Both the position numbers and the translations under genes were made by a program. 64,000 nt of DNA from contig JAREIK010005782.1 of assembly GCA_029783825.1 (NCBI GenBank), positions 52,501-116,500 on the forward strand. The letters are read 5' to 3'. The first letter of the stretch is position 1, and each line of letters begins with the position of its first letter. The stretch is from Sapria himalayana (taxonomy: Eukaryota > Streptophyta > Magnoliopsida > Malpighiales > Rafflesiaceae). The notes under the pieces were generated by a model. It did not search any database, was not told where the DNA came from, and worked only from the letters and a program-made list of their open reading frames with translations. Below are positions 53,737-64,000 of this stretch, one piece after another.

Positions 53737-53772
53737 ATATCTATCTATCTAGAATTATAGATAGATAGATAT
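53737..53772. repeat. Strand-switched TATC/GATA inverted repeat
   Basis: ATATCTATCTATCTA at 53737-53751 is followed by a 6-base loop and then by its exact reverse complement, TAGATAGATAGATAT, at 53758-53772. This is the only place I noticed where a run of TATC units lies on the + strand. The 15-bp arms could fold into a cruciform. Confidence 0.9.
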
Positions 53773-54280
53773 ATAAACAAATAGGTAGATAAATAGATAT
53801 ATACATTAATAGATATATAGATAGACAGATAGATAGATAGATAAAAAGATAGATAGATATATCGATCAATAAATACCTATCATATACACACATAGTAGAT
53901 AGATAGATAGACATATAGAAAAATCATATTATATATAAATAGATAGATAGATATAGATATAAATAGATAGATAGATAGATAGACAAATAGATAGATAGGC
54001 ACATAGATAGATAAGCAGATAGGTAGATAGAAAAATAGATAGTTATTCATATAGACAAAAAGTTAGATATCCATATAGATGGATAGGAAAATAGACAGAT
54101 AGATATTTAGATAAATATATAGATAGACATATAGACCTAGAAATATAGACATATATGCACATAGACATATTTATAGATTGACACTTATACAGATAGAAAG
54201 GAAGGTAGATAGATATATTGATAGATAGATAGATAGATATAGAAATAGAAAGATAGACAGATACATAGATAGATAGATAG

Positions 54281-54382
54281 ATAATTGATATACATATAGA
54301 TAGATATACAAATTGATAGATAGTTAGATAGATAATTGATACACATATAGATAGATATACAAATCGATAGATAGATAGTTAG
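54281..54382 (+). repeat. 51-bp tandem duplication
   Basis: A unit starting ATAATTGATA at 54281 recurs at 54332 with a few substitutions. The 51-bp period is not a multiple of four, so an indel was fixed. Confidence 0.8.
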
Positions 54383-55246
54383 ATATTTATATAGTTAGAT
54401 AGATTGATATATATATATATATACATAGATTGATATACATATATACATATTGATAGATTACCAAAGAGACAAATAGATATATAGATTGATTTACAAATAG
54501 ACATATAGATAGATAGATAGATACATACATACATACATAGAAAGATAGACACATAGAAAGATAGATAGATAGACATATAAAAAGATACATAGATAGATAG
54601 ACAATGAGCCAGATAGATAGATAAATAGATAGACAGACAATTAGATATATAGATATAAAGATAAATAGATATATAGATTGATAGATTGACAAAAATATAA
54701 ATTGTTAGAAATATAGATAGATAGACAAATAGAAATTTAGAAAGATAGATAGAAAGTGAGAGAGAAAGAAATAAAGATAGATAGATAGATATATATATAT
54801 ATATATATATATCAATTGATAGAATTATAGATAGATAGATAGTTTGATAGATAGATAGTTATAGAGATAGATATAAAGATAAATACAAAGACACTTATAA
54901 AGATAGATAGATAAATATAAAGATAGATAGATAGATATAAAGATAGATAGATAGATATCTAATAGACAGATAGATAGATAGATAAAGAGATATATAAATT
55001 GATAGTTAGATATATAGATCGATAGATAGATAGATAGACAGATAGATAGATAATTATATAGACTGATATATAGATAAATAGATAGACAGATTGATGATTG
55101 ATTGATAGATATATAGATAGACATATAGATACATACAGAGTTAGAAGATTGAAAAATAGAAAGAATGAAAAATTGATAGATAAATATATAATTAGTAGAT
55201 AGAGAGATAGATAGATAAATAGAAAGATAAATAGATAAATAGATAG

Positions 55247-55310
<64 letters not shown>
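55247..55310. repeat. (AT)n-(GT)n microsatellite
   Basis: An AT run of about 24 bases is followed by a GT run of about 40 bases, the longest GT run in the window. Confidence 0.97.
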
Positions 55311-55312
<2 letters not shown>

Positions 55313-55738
55313 ATATTTATAGATACATAGATATACATATAGATAATTAGGCAAATAGAAAGATAGACAAAGATAGACATAATAATAGAAATACAGATAG
55401 GCAGATATATAGATAGATTGATACACAGATAAATAGGTAGATAAATAAATAGATAGATAGAATGATAGATATTTAAAAAAGAAAATATACAAATAAGTAG
55501 TTTGATAAAATGATGGATAGATCGATATATATACAGATTGAATGATAGACTAATAGAAAAAATGAAAATCAGATAGCTAGAGACATATAGACATATAGAA
55601 ATATTTTCAAATAGATATAGACAAATAGATAGATAGAGAGATATATAGATAGGAAAATAAAGAGTTTGATAGATAGATAGATAGTAAAATAGATAAATAT
55701 CAAAATCGAGAGATAGACTAATATACATAAATAGATAG

Positions 55739-55775
<37 letters not shown>

Positions 55776-56305
55776 TAGATAGATATATATAGATAGATAG
55801 CCAGATAGATCGATAGCAAAATTTATAGATAAATAGTTAGAGTGATAAACTAATAAAAAACTAGAAAGATAGATATATCAATAGATAGATAGATATACAA
55901 ATAGATAGATAGACAAATAAGCAGATAAATAAATTTATAGATAGATATATAGATTGATTGATAGATAGAAACATTGACAGATGGAAAGATAAAGAGATAG
56001 ATAGATAGAGATATGAATAGACATATAAATAGATAGAAAAATAAAGAGATAGATAGAGAGATAATAGACAGATAAATAGATAAATAGATAAACATTTATA
56101 TAGATAAAAAGATATATAGATAGATCGATAGTTATTTAGACTTAGAAAAATAGATAGATAGTTATATAGACAGATAGATAGATAGATAGATAGACAAATA
56201 TATAGATAGATAGAGATACAGATTGATTAATATATAAATAGATTGATAATTAAATAGATAAATAAATAGATAGATAGGTACATTGATAGAAAGATAGATA
56301 AATAG

Positions 56306-56336
<31 letters not shown>

Positions 56337-57070
56337 CACTGATAGATAGATAGCCAAAAAGAAAGATACATTAATAGAAAGATAGATAGATTGACAAATA
56401 TATAATTAGATAGATAGAGCTATAGATAGTCAGATAAATAGAATGATATATAGACATATAGATAGATAGATGTATATATATATATATTTTTAAAGATAGA
56501 CAAATAGAGAGAGAGAGAGAGAGATTTAAAGATACATAGATAGTCATATAGACAGGTAGACAAATACAAAGATAGTGAGAAAGATAAAGAAACAAATATA
56601 CATAATAATAGGAATATAGATAGATAGATATATAGATAGACATATAGACAAATAAAAAGAAAGAGCGATATATATATATATATATAGTTAGATCTATAGA
56701 TATATGCATAGATATATAGATAGATAAATAGATAGATAGATAGAAAGATTGATACATAGATACATAACACATTGATAGATAGATAATTGGATAAATATAA
56801 AGAAAGGAAGATAGATAGATAGACACATAGACACATAGACACATAATTGATAAATAGATAGATAGATAGACATATAGATAAATAGATAGATAGACAAATA
56901 GACAGACAGATAGATAGTAATATATATACATAGATAGATAGATATATCGATAGATAGATAGATAGATACATAGATAAATAATAATATAGGCTAATATACA
57001 AATAGATAGTTAGACATATTGACAGATAGTCACATAGCAAGATAAATGGATAAGCAAATAGATAGATAGG

Positions 57071-57180
57071 CATATAGACTTATTTACAGATAGGCAAAAA
57101 GATAGAAAGGCATATAGACTTATTTACAGATAGGCAAAAAGATAGATAGGCATATAGACTTATTTACAGATAGACATTTA
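57071..57180 (+). repeat. 40-bp tandem repeat, nearly three units
   Basis: Units starting CATATAGACTTATTTACAGA occur at 57071, 57111 and 57151, a 40-bp period. The first two full units differ at only one visible base. Confidence 0.92.
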
Positions 57181-58766
57181 GATTGATATTTTGTTCAATA
57201 TATATAAAGATAGATATAGAAAAGGACAGATAGATAGATTTAGAGATAGATATATTCATAGATAGATAAATAGATAAATAGATAATAGATTGATAGAAAG
57301 ATAGATAGTTAGATAGTTATATAGTTAGAGAGATAGATAGATAGAGAGATTGATAGATTAATTGATAGATAGATAAATATATATATAGAATGATAGATAG
57401 ATAGATAGAAAGATAATTAAATAGATAAGTAGATAAATAGATAGTTAAATAGATAAAGAGATAGAGAGAAAGAAACATAGAAAGATAGATAGATATATTG
57501 ATATATAGATAGGTAGATCGATAGAAAGTTAGATACACAGATTAATAGATAGATAGATAGATAGATGATGATTGATAGATAGATAGATAGATAAGAAATT
57601 ATATAGATAGATTGAGAGTTTGAAAGAAAGATAAACATATATTTAGATAGATAGATAATCATTTAGACAAATAGATAGATTGATAGATAGACAATAGATA
57701 GATATATAGTTAGAAAGATTGACAAATAGAAAGATAGATAAATAGTATAATAGATAATTACACAGACAGAAAGATAACTAGATACTAAAATATATAGATA
57801 GATAGATAGATATGTAGACATATAGATATATATATATATATATATTCATAGATAGATAGACAGATAGATAGATAGGAAGATAGATTTATAGATACATAGA
57901 TAGACAAATAGACAATTAGACAAATAGAAATAATGAAAGATAGACAGACAAATAGATAGACATAATAATATAAATATAGATATATAATTAGACTAGATAA
58001 ATACACACACACACACATAGATAGTTAGATAGATAGATATAGAGATAGATATAAGATATATAGAAAGATAGATTGACATATAGATAGACAAATATATAGA
58101 CAAACAAATAGACATATAGGTATAAAAATAGAAAGATAGATTAATGATTGATAGACATATAGATAGATAGATAGATAGACAGATTGATAGCCATATAAAG
58201 ATAATTATATATATATATATATATATATGTAGAAAGATAGACAATAGATAGATAGATTAATGATAGATAGACATATAAAGATATAGCCAAATTGATAGAG
58301 AGATACTTAGAGCGATAGGCTAACAGATAACTAGAGATATAGAGATATATAGACAGATAGATATATAGACTTATAGAAAGATACACATATAGGAAAATTG
58401 ATAAATTGATATATTAATAGATAGATATATAGACAGACAGATAGATATATAGACTTATACACAAACTATAAATAGACAGATAGAAAGATATACAGATAAA
58501 TAGACAAATAGGCAGATTGAAAAATATATAGACAGATGAAAGATAGATAGATAAGAAGATAGACAAATAGATAGATATAAAGATAGACATATAGATAGAT
58601 ACAGAGATATACAGATAAATAAATAAACACATAGAAAGATTGATTGAAAGACCTATTTATAGATTGAAAGATAGCCACTTAAATAGATACAAAGATAGGA
58701 AGAATTTTAGATATATTGATAGACAAATTGATAGAAAGATTAATAGATAAATTAATTAATAGAGTT

Positions 58767-58835
58767 CACAACAAGAAAATATTGATTAGCTTGGGAAATT
58801 TAGCTGGGGATCAATCCCTAGCTATATAGCAAGTG
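58767..58835 (+). mobile_element. Isolated CACTA terminal fragment inside the array
   Basis: It starts CACAACAAGAAAATATTGAT, one base off CACTACAAGAAAA. It continues with GGGAAATTTAGCT, GGGATCAATCCCTAGCT and ATAGCAAGTG. The order matches the reverse complement of the CACTA terminus at about 26880-26971, lacking an internal stretch of roughly 17-20 bases. No right-hand element follows, and the GATA array resumes at once. It could be a solo end left by deletion or abortive transposition, or a very short deletion derivative. The flanking 3-mers GTT and TTT match at two of three positions. Confidence 0.8.
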
Positions 58836-59639
58836 TTTAGATATATAGATATATAGACAAATAAATTTACAGATAAACAGATACAAAGATAGTTAAGTAG
58901 ATAGATAGACAGATTGACAAATAGAGAGATACACTATTCAGATAGACAGATAGATTGATATATAGCTAGATAGATAGATAGATAGATAGATACACTAACA
59001 GATAGACTGATATAAATATAGATAGATATATAGACAAATAGATATATAGATAGAATGATAGACATATAGATAGATAGATAGACAGACAGATAGATATACA
59101 GATAGATAGATAGATAGATAAACAAATAGATAGATGAATAAATAGACAAATTGATAGACAAACTTTCAAATAGATAAATAGATATATAGATAGATAGAAA
59201 GATAAATAGACAAATAGATAGACTAACATTGAGATATACAGATAAACAAATAGATAGACATACATATTGATTGATTGATAGAAAAAAATAAAAAAATTGA
59301 TATATAGAAAGAAAGATAGTTGAATAGACATGTTTATAGATAGATTGATAGAATTTTGATAGATATATTGATAGACAGATTGAAAGACATATAGTTAGAC
59401 ATAATGATAGAAAGATAGATAGATCCATTAATAAATAGATAGATAGAAAGATAGACAGACAGAGAGATAGATGGAAATATAGACAGATATATAGATAGAA
59501 AGATAGATAGACAAATAGATAGATAAATAGTTAGACAGAAAGAAAGAAAGATAATAGATAGATAGCTAGATAGATGCACAGATACATAGAAATATAGATA
59601 GATAGACAAATAGAGAAATAGAAATATAGATAGATAGAT

Positions 59640-60715
59640 AGATAAATAGAGTTAGATTTATAGAAATATAGATAGACATATAAACAAACATATATATACA
59701 CTGATAAATAGACAAATATATATATTGATAGATAGATTGATAGATAGACATATAAATAGATACATATATTGACATATAGATATGAAAATTGATAAAGAGA
59801 TAGATAGACAAATAGATATATGTCTAGATAGATAGATAGACAGATAGATAAATAGATAGATAGACATACAGATAGATAGATATTTAGAAATATAAACATA
59901 TATATAGATAGATGGATAGTTAAATAGATAGATAAATAGATAGACAAGCAAATAGGTAGATAGATAAATAGATAGACATAGCAAATAGGTAGATAGATAA
60001 ATAGATAGATAGATAGATAGATATATAGATAGACAGAAATACTAACAGCTAGATATACATATAGAAAAATAGATAACAGATAGATAGATAGATAGATAGA
60101 AAGATAGATAGAAAAATAGATCGATTGATTTATAGAAATAAATATAGATTGATCAATAGATAGATAACTGGACAAATAGATACACAGATTGATATATAGA
60201 TAGATAGATTGATTGATAGATAGATAGATAAATAGATAGTCAGATTTATAGAAATATAGATAGACATATAAACAAATAGATATATACACTGATATATAGA
60301 CAAATATATAGATTGATAGAAACACATATAAATTGAGACATATATTGACATATAGATATGAAAATTGATAAAGAGATAGATAGACAAATAGATATATGGC
60401 TAGATAGATAGATAGATATTGAGAAATATAGACATATATATAGATATATGGATAGTTAAATAGATAGATAAATAGATAGCCAAGCAAATAGGTAGATAGA
60501 TAAATAGATAGATAGATAGATAGACAGATATATAGATAGACAAAAATACCAATAGCTAGATATACATATAGAAAAATAGATCGACACATAGATAGATAGA
60601 AAGATAGATAGATAGATAGAAAAAAAGATTGATTGATTGATATAAATTAATATAGATAGATCAATAGATAGATAAATGGACAAATAGATACATAGATTGA
60701 TATATAGATAGTACA
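59640..60715 (+). repeat. Direct duplication of about 0.5 kb inside the array
   Basis: Three ordered landmarks occur twice. GACATATAGATATGAAAATT is at 59771 and 60347. GATGGATAGTTAAATAGATA, with a one-base variant, follows GAAATATA at 59887 and 60423. GCTAGATATACATATAG is at 60048 and 60555. The offset falls from 576 to 507 bp along the segment, so several indels separate the two copies. Confidence 0.8.
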
Positions 60716-61310
60716 TAGACTAAGTAGATAGATTGATAGATAGACAGATATATAGACAGATATAGATAAATAGTAAAACTGATAGATAGATACATAGATA
60801 CATAGATATACAGATAGAAAGATAGATAGATAAATAGACAGATAGATAGATATATAGCTAGGCTAATGGATATACAAATAGTTAGAATAACTAGATAGAT
60901 AGATAGATAGATAGATAGAAAGATTGATAGATATGATAGTTAGATAGGATAAATAGACATATAGAAAGAAATATAGATAGATATAAGATCGTTAGATATA
61001 TTGATAGATTATAAATATATAGTTATAGATAGATAGATATAAAATTAGATAGATAGATAGATATACATATAGATAGGAAAATATATGGAATATAAAGAAA
61101 AATATATATATATATATATATAATATATATGGACACATATATTGTCCTATAGTTAGACAGAAATGTTAACAGATAGATAGATAGATACATAGGTTTATAG
61201 ACAGATAGATGGATAGATAGACAGATTGATAGAAAGACATATAGATAGACAAATAGATAGAAAAATTGATACCTAGATAAAAAGTCAAAAACATACATAT
61301 ACATACATAC

Positions 61311-61344
61311 ATACACACACACTCACACACACACACACACACAT
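61311..61344. repeat. (CA)n microsatellite with one interruption
   Basis: TACATACATACA words precede a CA run with one CTCA interruption. Confidence 0.93.
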
Positions 61345-63042
61345 ATATGGATTGATAGATATATTGATACATAGATAGATTGATAGATAAATATAAAGAA
61401 TGAAAGAAATATTTATAGATTGATTAAAATATAGATTGATATATAGATTAATAGACTGGTTGATAAATAGATAGATAGATTGATTGCTAGAGAGATAGTT
61501 AGATAGATAGATAGAAAAAAATAGATATAGATAGACAGATAGATAGACATTTAGATTTATAAATAGATCAATAGATAGATAGATAGTAAGATAGTTTGAT
61601 TGATTGATAGATTGAACGATAGATAGATACATACTTAGATAGATAGACATATAGATATATAAATAAATATATAAATAGATAGATAAATATATATATAAAT
61701 ATATAGATATAAACACAAATAGTTAGATAGATAGACATATAGATAGACATAAAGAGTGACATATAGATATACAGACAAACAAATAAATAGACAGATAGTT
61801 AGATAGACACAAAGAATGATATATAGATTGATAAATTGATAGATTGATAGATTGATTGGTTGATAGAAAGAAAGAAAGATTGATAGATATATAGATAGTT
61901 GGATAGACAGATTGATAGTTTTATAGAAAAATTGAAAGAAAGGAAGAAAGATTGATATAAAATTATTATATAAATAGATAAATATATAGATAGATAGATA
62001 GATAGACAAATAGAAAGATACATAGAAAGATAGATAGCTAGACATATATATAGACACATATATAGTAAGTTTGAAAGAAATATTGATAGTCAAATTAAAA
62101 TAAATATTTAAATATAGGTTAATAGACAAATTTATAGATAGATAGATTGATTAATTGATAGAACGATAGATAGAGAGATATATAGAGAGAAAGATATATA
62201 TGAAAATACATAGTTAGATAGATAAATATATAGATAGATAAATAGATAGATAGATAGAAAGATAGGTAGATAGAAAGATAGATAGATAGATTGATAGACA
62301 AATATATACATAGATAGATAGACATATAGATAGATAGACAAATAGACAGAAAATAAGTTTGATAGATAGATATACAAATAGACTAATTGATAGACAACCA
62401 GATAGTTAGACAGCTGATAGATAAATAGACATACATAGTTTTATAGATAAATAGATAGATTGATTGATAGAAAGAATGATAGATAGATTGATATACTTAT
62501 TTATAGAAATATTGATATTCAATTTGATATACTTATAGATAGATAGATTGATAGAAAGAAAGATAGATAGATAGATAATTAATCAAATAGATAGAAAGAT
62601 AGATATACAAATTTATATATTGAAAGTTAGATAGAAGATAGATAAATAGATAAAAGACATGTAGATTGACATATAGATAGACAGATAGATAGACAAATAG
62701 ATAGATAGTAATATAGATAGATAGATCGATAGATATAAAAATAAATAGATAGATAGATAGATATATTTTTATACAGATAGAAAGATAGATACATAGACAA
62801 ATAGATAGCTTGATAGATGGATAGACAGATAGATAGAGATATATATAGATAGATAGATATTAAAATAAATAAATATATAGATATACTTATAACTATATAG
62901 ATAGATAGAAACATTTAAAAGACAAATAAATTAAAAAATATATATATATAGATAAATAGATGGATCAATATATAGATACACAATTAGATAGACAAAATAA
63001 TAAATAGATAGACAAATATTTATTTTTTAAAGGTTTTGTTTA

Positions 63043-63390
63043 TTAATTAGAACACTCTCTTTTGGCGGAGGAATACCATTTGTACAAGCTACATCTACCC
63101 ATTTCCCTTTTACACACGATTCCTAAAGTTAGAAATATGTAACAATCCATAATTTTAATTAACTCATAATCTTTCCTAACTTTATATGACATCTCGGTAT
63201 TCTTGATAGATCTTGCTATGAAATTTGCTTCCTCTATTGAACTTTGTATAAATCTTTCCCGTGCTATATTTGAAACTTTAAATCTTTGTGAAGTGTGTAA
63301 CTCTATCAGCTCCGACCAGCATGCTCCCTTACAGCTTCCACTTCCAAATTCGACAATCCAGCCTCTAAATTTCAAATCCCTTGTCCATGC
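63043..63390 (-). other. Unassigned open stretch, possible exon or 3' untranslated region
   Basis: The minus strand is open for about 115 codons ending in TAA at 63043. It includes the segments KFRGWIVEFGSGSCKGACWS and IARERFIQSSIEEANFIARS. The first in-frame initiation codon seen is TTG, so it would need an upstream exon. Just after the stop is AATAAAC, a possible polyadenylation signal. I do not recognise a domain. If the candidate intron at 63461-63512 is real, this stretch would lie in the 3' untranslated region of the gene upstream. Chance is possible, although the composition differs clearly from the array. Confidence 0.3.
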
Positions 63391-63510
63391 TCATTCTTTA
63401 ACATTTGAGTATATCTAGTCCCATTTTCATTTCTTTAAACGATCCCACTTGTGATATATCCTACATGAAACAAAAGTATCAAGTTCTTTCAAATAAAGGG
63501 TCCATTACTT

Positions 63511-63637
63511 ACCTTCCTTTTGCCCAATACCACGAAGAGAATATCTCTTGTTCTTTGTATCCTACTTCCTGTTGAAGTGCTTTAGGAACAATTCCAGCTA
63601 TCTTCCCTTTGCTGATCTCCCATTTGAAGTGATGCAT
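63511..63637 (-). CDS. Short open frame or exon of an unrecognised gene
   Basis: On the minus strand an ATG at 63637 opens a frame reading MHHFKWEISKGKIAGIVPKA then LQQEVGYKEQEIFSSWYWAKGR, followed by a stop if unspliced. The frame end coincides with AAG/GTAAGT, a strong plant splice donor (intron side at 63512). A pyrimidine-rich acceptor, TTTTGTTTCATGTAG, ends at 63461. Splicing there would add about 12 codons before a stop. That intron would be only 52 bases, shorter than usual plant introns, so the model is doubtful. The neighbouring sequence has no stop-free continuation upstream of the ATG beyond a few codons. Confidence 0.3.
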
Positions 63638-64000
63638 ACATTGACTAACTAACTAGGACTCTTCTAATTCTTACAGACTTCCAGAATTTCAAAAACAAAA
63701 CACCAAGCCTAAATTACAGACTTCTAGAATCAACTCAAACCAGTAATTTTGAACTAAAAAATAGCAAGAACAAAGTTTCAAAAGGCAGTAAGAAGAGCAG
63801 ATTAGAGCCTGTGTTGTATGCCCAACTTGATAATGTAATCAGCCTATTTAGAATTGAAAGTCCAGTTTCAGTACCTGTAAAATAGATAAGCAAAATAGCG
63901 CAAATAGCACACTGAATACTTAGACTTCTTACCAGTTTTTCCTTTTTAATTATTCACCTCAGTTTCGGTTAATCACCCTTCAGGACTAGGGAGATTTTAA
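63638..64000. other. Mixed-composition flank, nothing recognised
   Basis: Ordinary non-repetitive sequence with no GATA array and no transposon terminus or RNA gene that I can see. It may be intron or intergenic DNA upstream of the minus-strand open frames. Confidence 0.5.

Larger units (their letters stand above)
38347..58766 (+). repeat. Degenerate GATA array, main right block
   Basis: This is the longest uninterrupted part of the array, about 20.4 kb, in the same orientation as elsewhere. Long-range direct duplications are superimposed on the 4-base period between about 40 and 47 kb. Short tandem blocks occur at 48.2, 49.0, 54.3 and 57.1 kb. The longest open frame in the window, 366 codons at 39239-40339 on the minus strand, is a Tyr-Leu-Ser-Ile repeat artefact. 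Confidence 0.95.
58836..63019 (+). repeat. Degenerate GATA array, last block
   Basis: The orientation and variants match the previous blocks, with a CA run at 61311-61344. The array fades out at about 63010-63020, where AAATATTTATTTTTTAAAGG begins and mixed-composition sequence follows. Confidence 0.95.

Noticed and set aside
1..63019. CRISPR-like regular repeats
   Set aside because: Repeat and spacer structure is absent. The periodicity is 4 bases and the sequence is eukaryotic.

Overview
The window reads as nuclear DNA of a flowering plant. The main evidence is two plant transposon families: CACTA (En/Spm) ends, with termini of the type CACTACAAGAAAA / TTTTTTTTGTAGTG and sub-terminal CCCTAGCTAAAT motifs, and short GC-rich hAT-like non-autonomous elements with TAGAGGTGTCAA ends and 8-bp target duplications. 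There is no operon structure, no intact gene that I recognise, and no rRNA, tRNA or CRISPR. The species cannot be named from this sequence.

Layout. Positions 1-12167 and 29994-63019 (about 45 kb) are a degenerate tetranucleotide array based on GATA, with GACA, AATA, GATT and AAAGA variants. The array runs in one orientation, with the purine strand on +. It contains AT, GA, CA/TG and AAAT microsatellite patches, and multi-hundred-base direct duplications laid over the 4-base period. Positions 12168-29993 are an AT-rich island, mostly CACTA-derived, made of at least two sets of CACTA ends whose positions interleave instead of nesting. The island holds a roughly 1.14-kb internal tandem repeat rich in TACATATATACT (18682-21575), two hAT-like insertions (12973-13437 and 25073-25539) and decayed exon-like fragments. 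A third hAT-like copy (37868-38346) and a 69-bp isolated CACTA end (58767-58835) sit inside the right-hand array. From 63020 to the end the sequence is ordinary mixed-composition DNA. On the minus strand it holds short open stretches with possible splice signals and could be the edge of a gene or gene fragment.

Interpretation. The array has the same orientation on both sides of the island, and the right island edge is exactly a CACTA terminus. The simplest history is therefore one long GATA array invaded by CACTA DNA and rearranged, with hAT-like insertions at different times: their target duplications match 8/8, 7/8 and 6/8.

Nearly all long open frames here are artefacts. A TATC strand reads Tyr-Leu-Ser-Ile in all three frames with no stop, while the GATA strand has a stop every four codons in all three frames. 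I make no confident protein-coding call. The features most worth checking are the interleaved CACTA ends, the hAT-like family with its target-duplication series, the single strand switch at 53737-53772, the perfect hairpin at 6331-6356, and the duplication structure of 40-47 and 59-61 kb.
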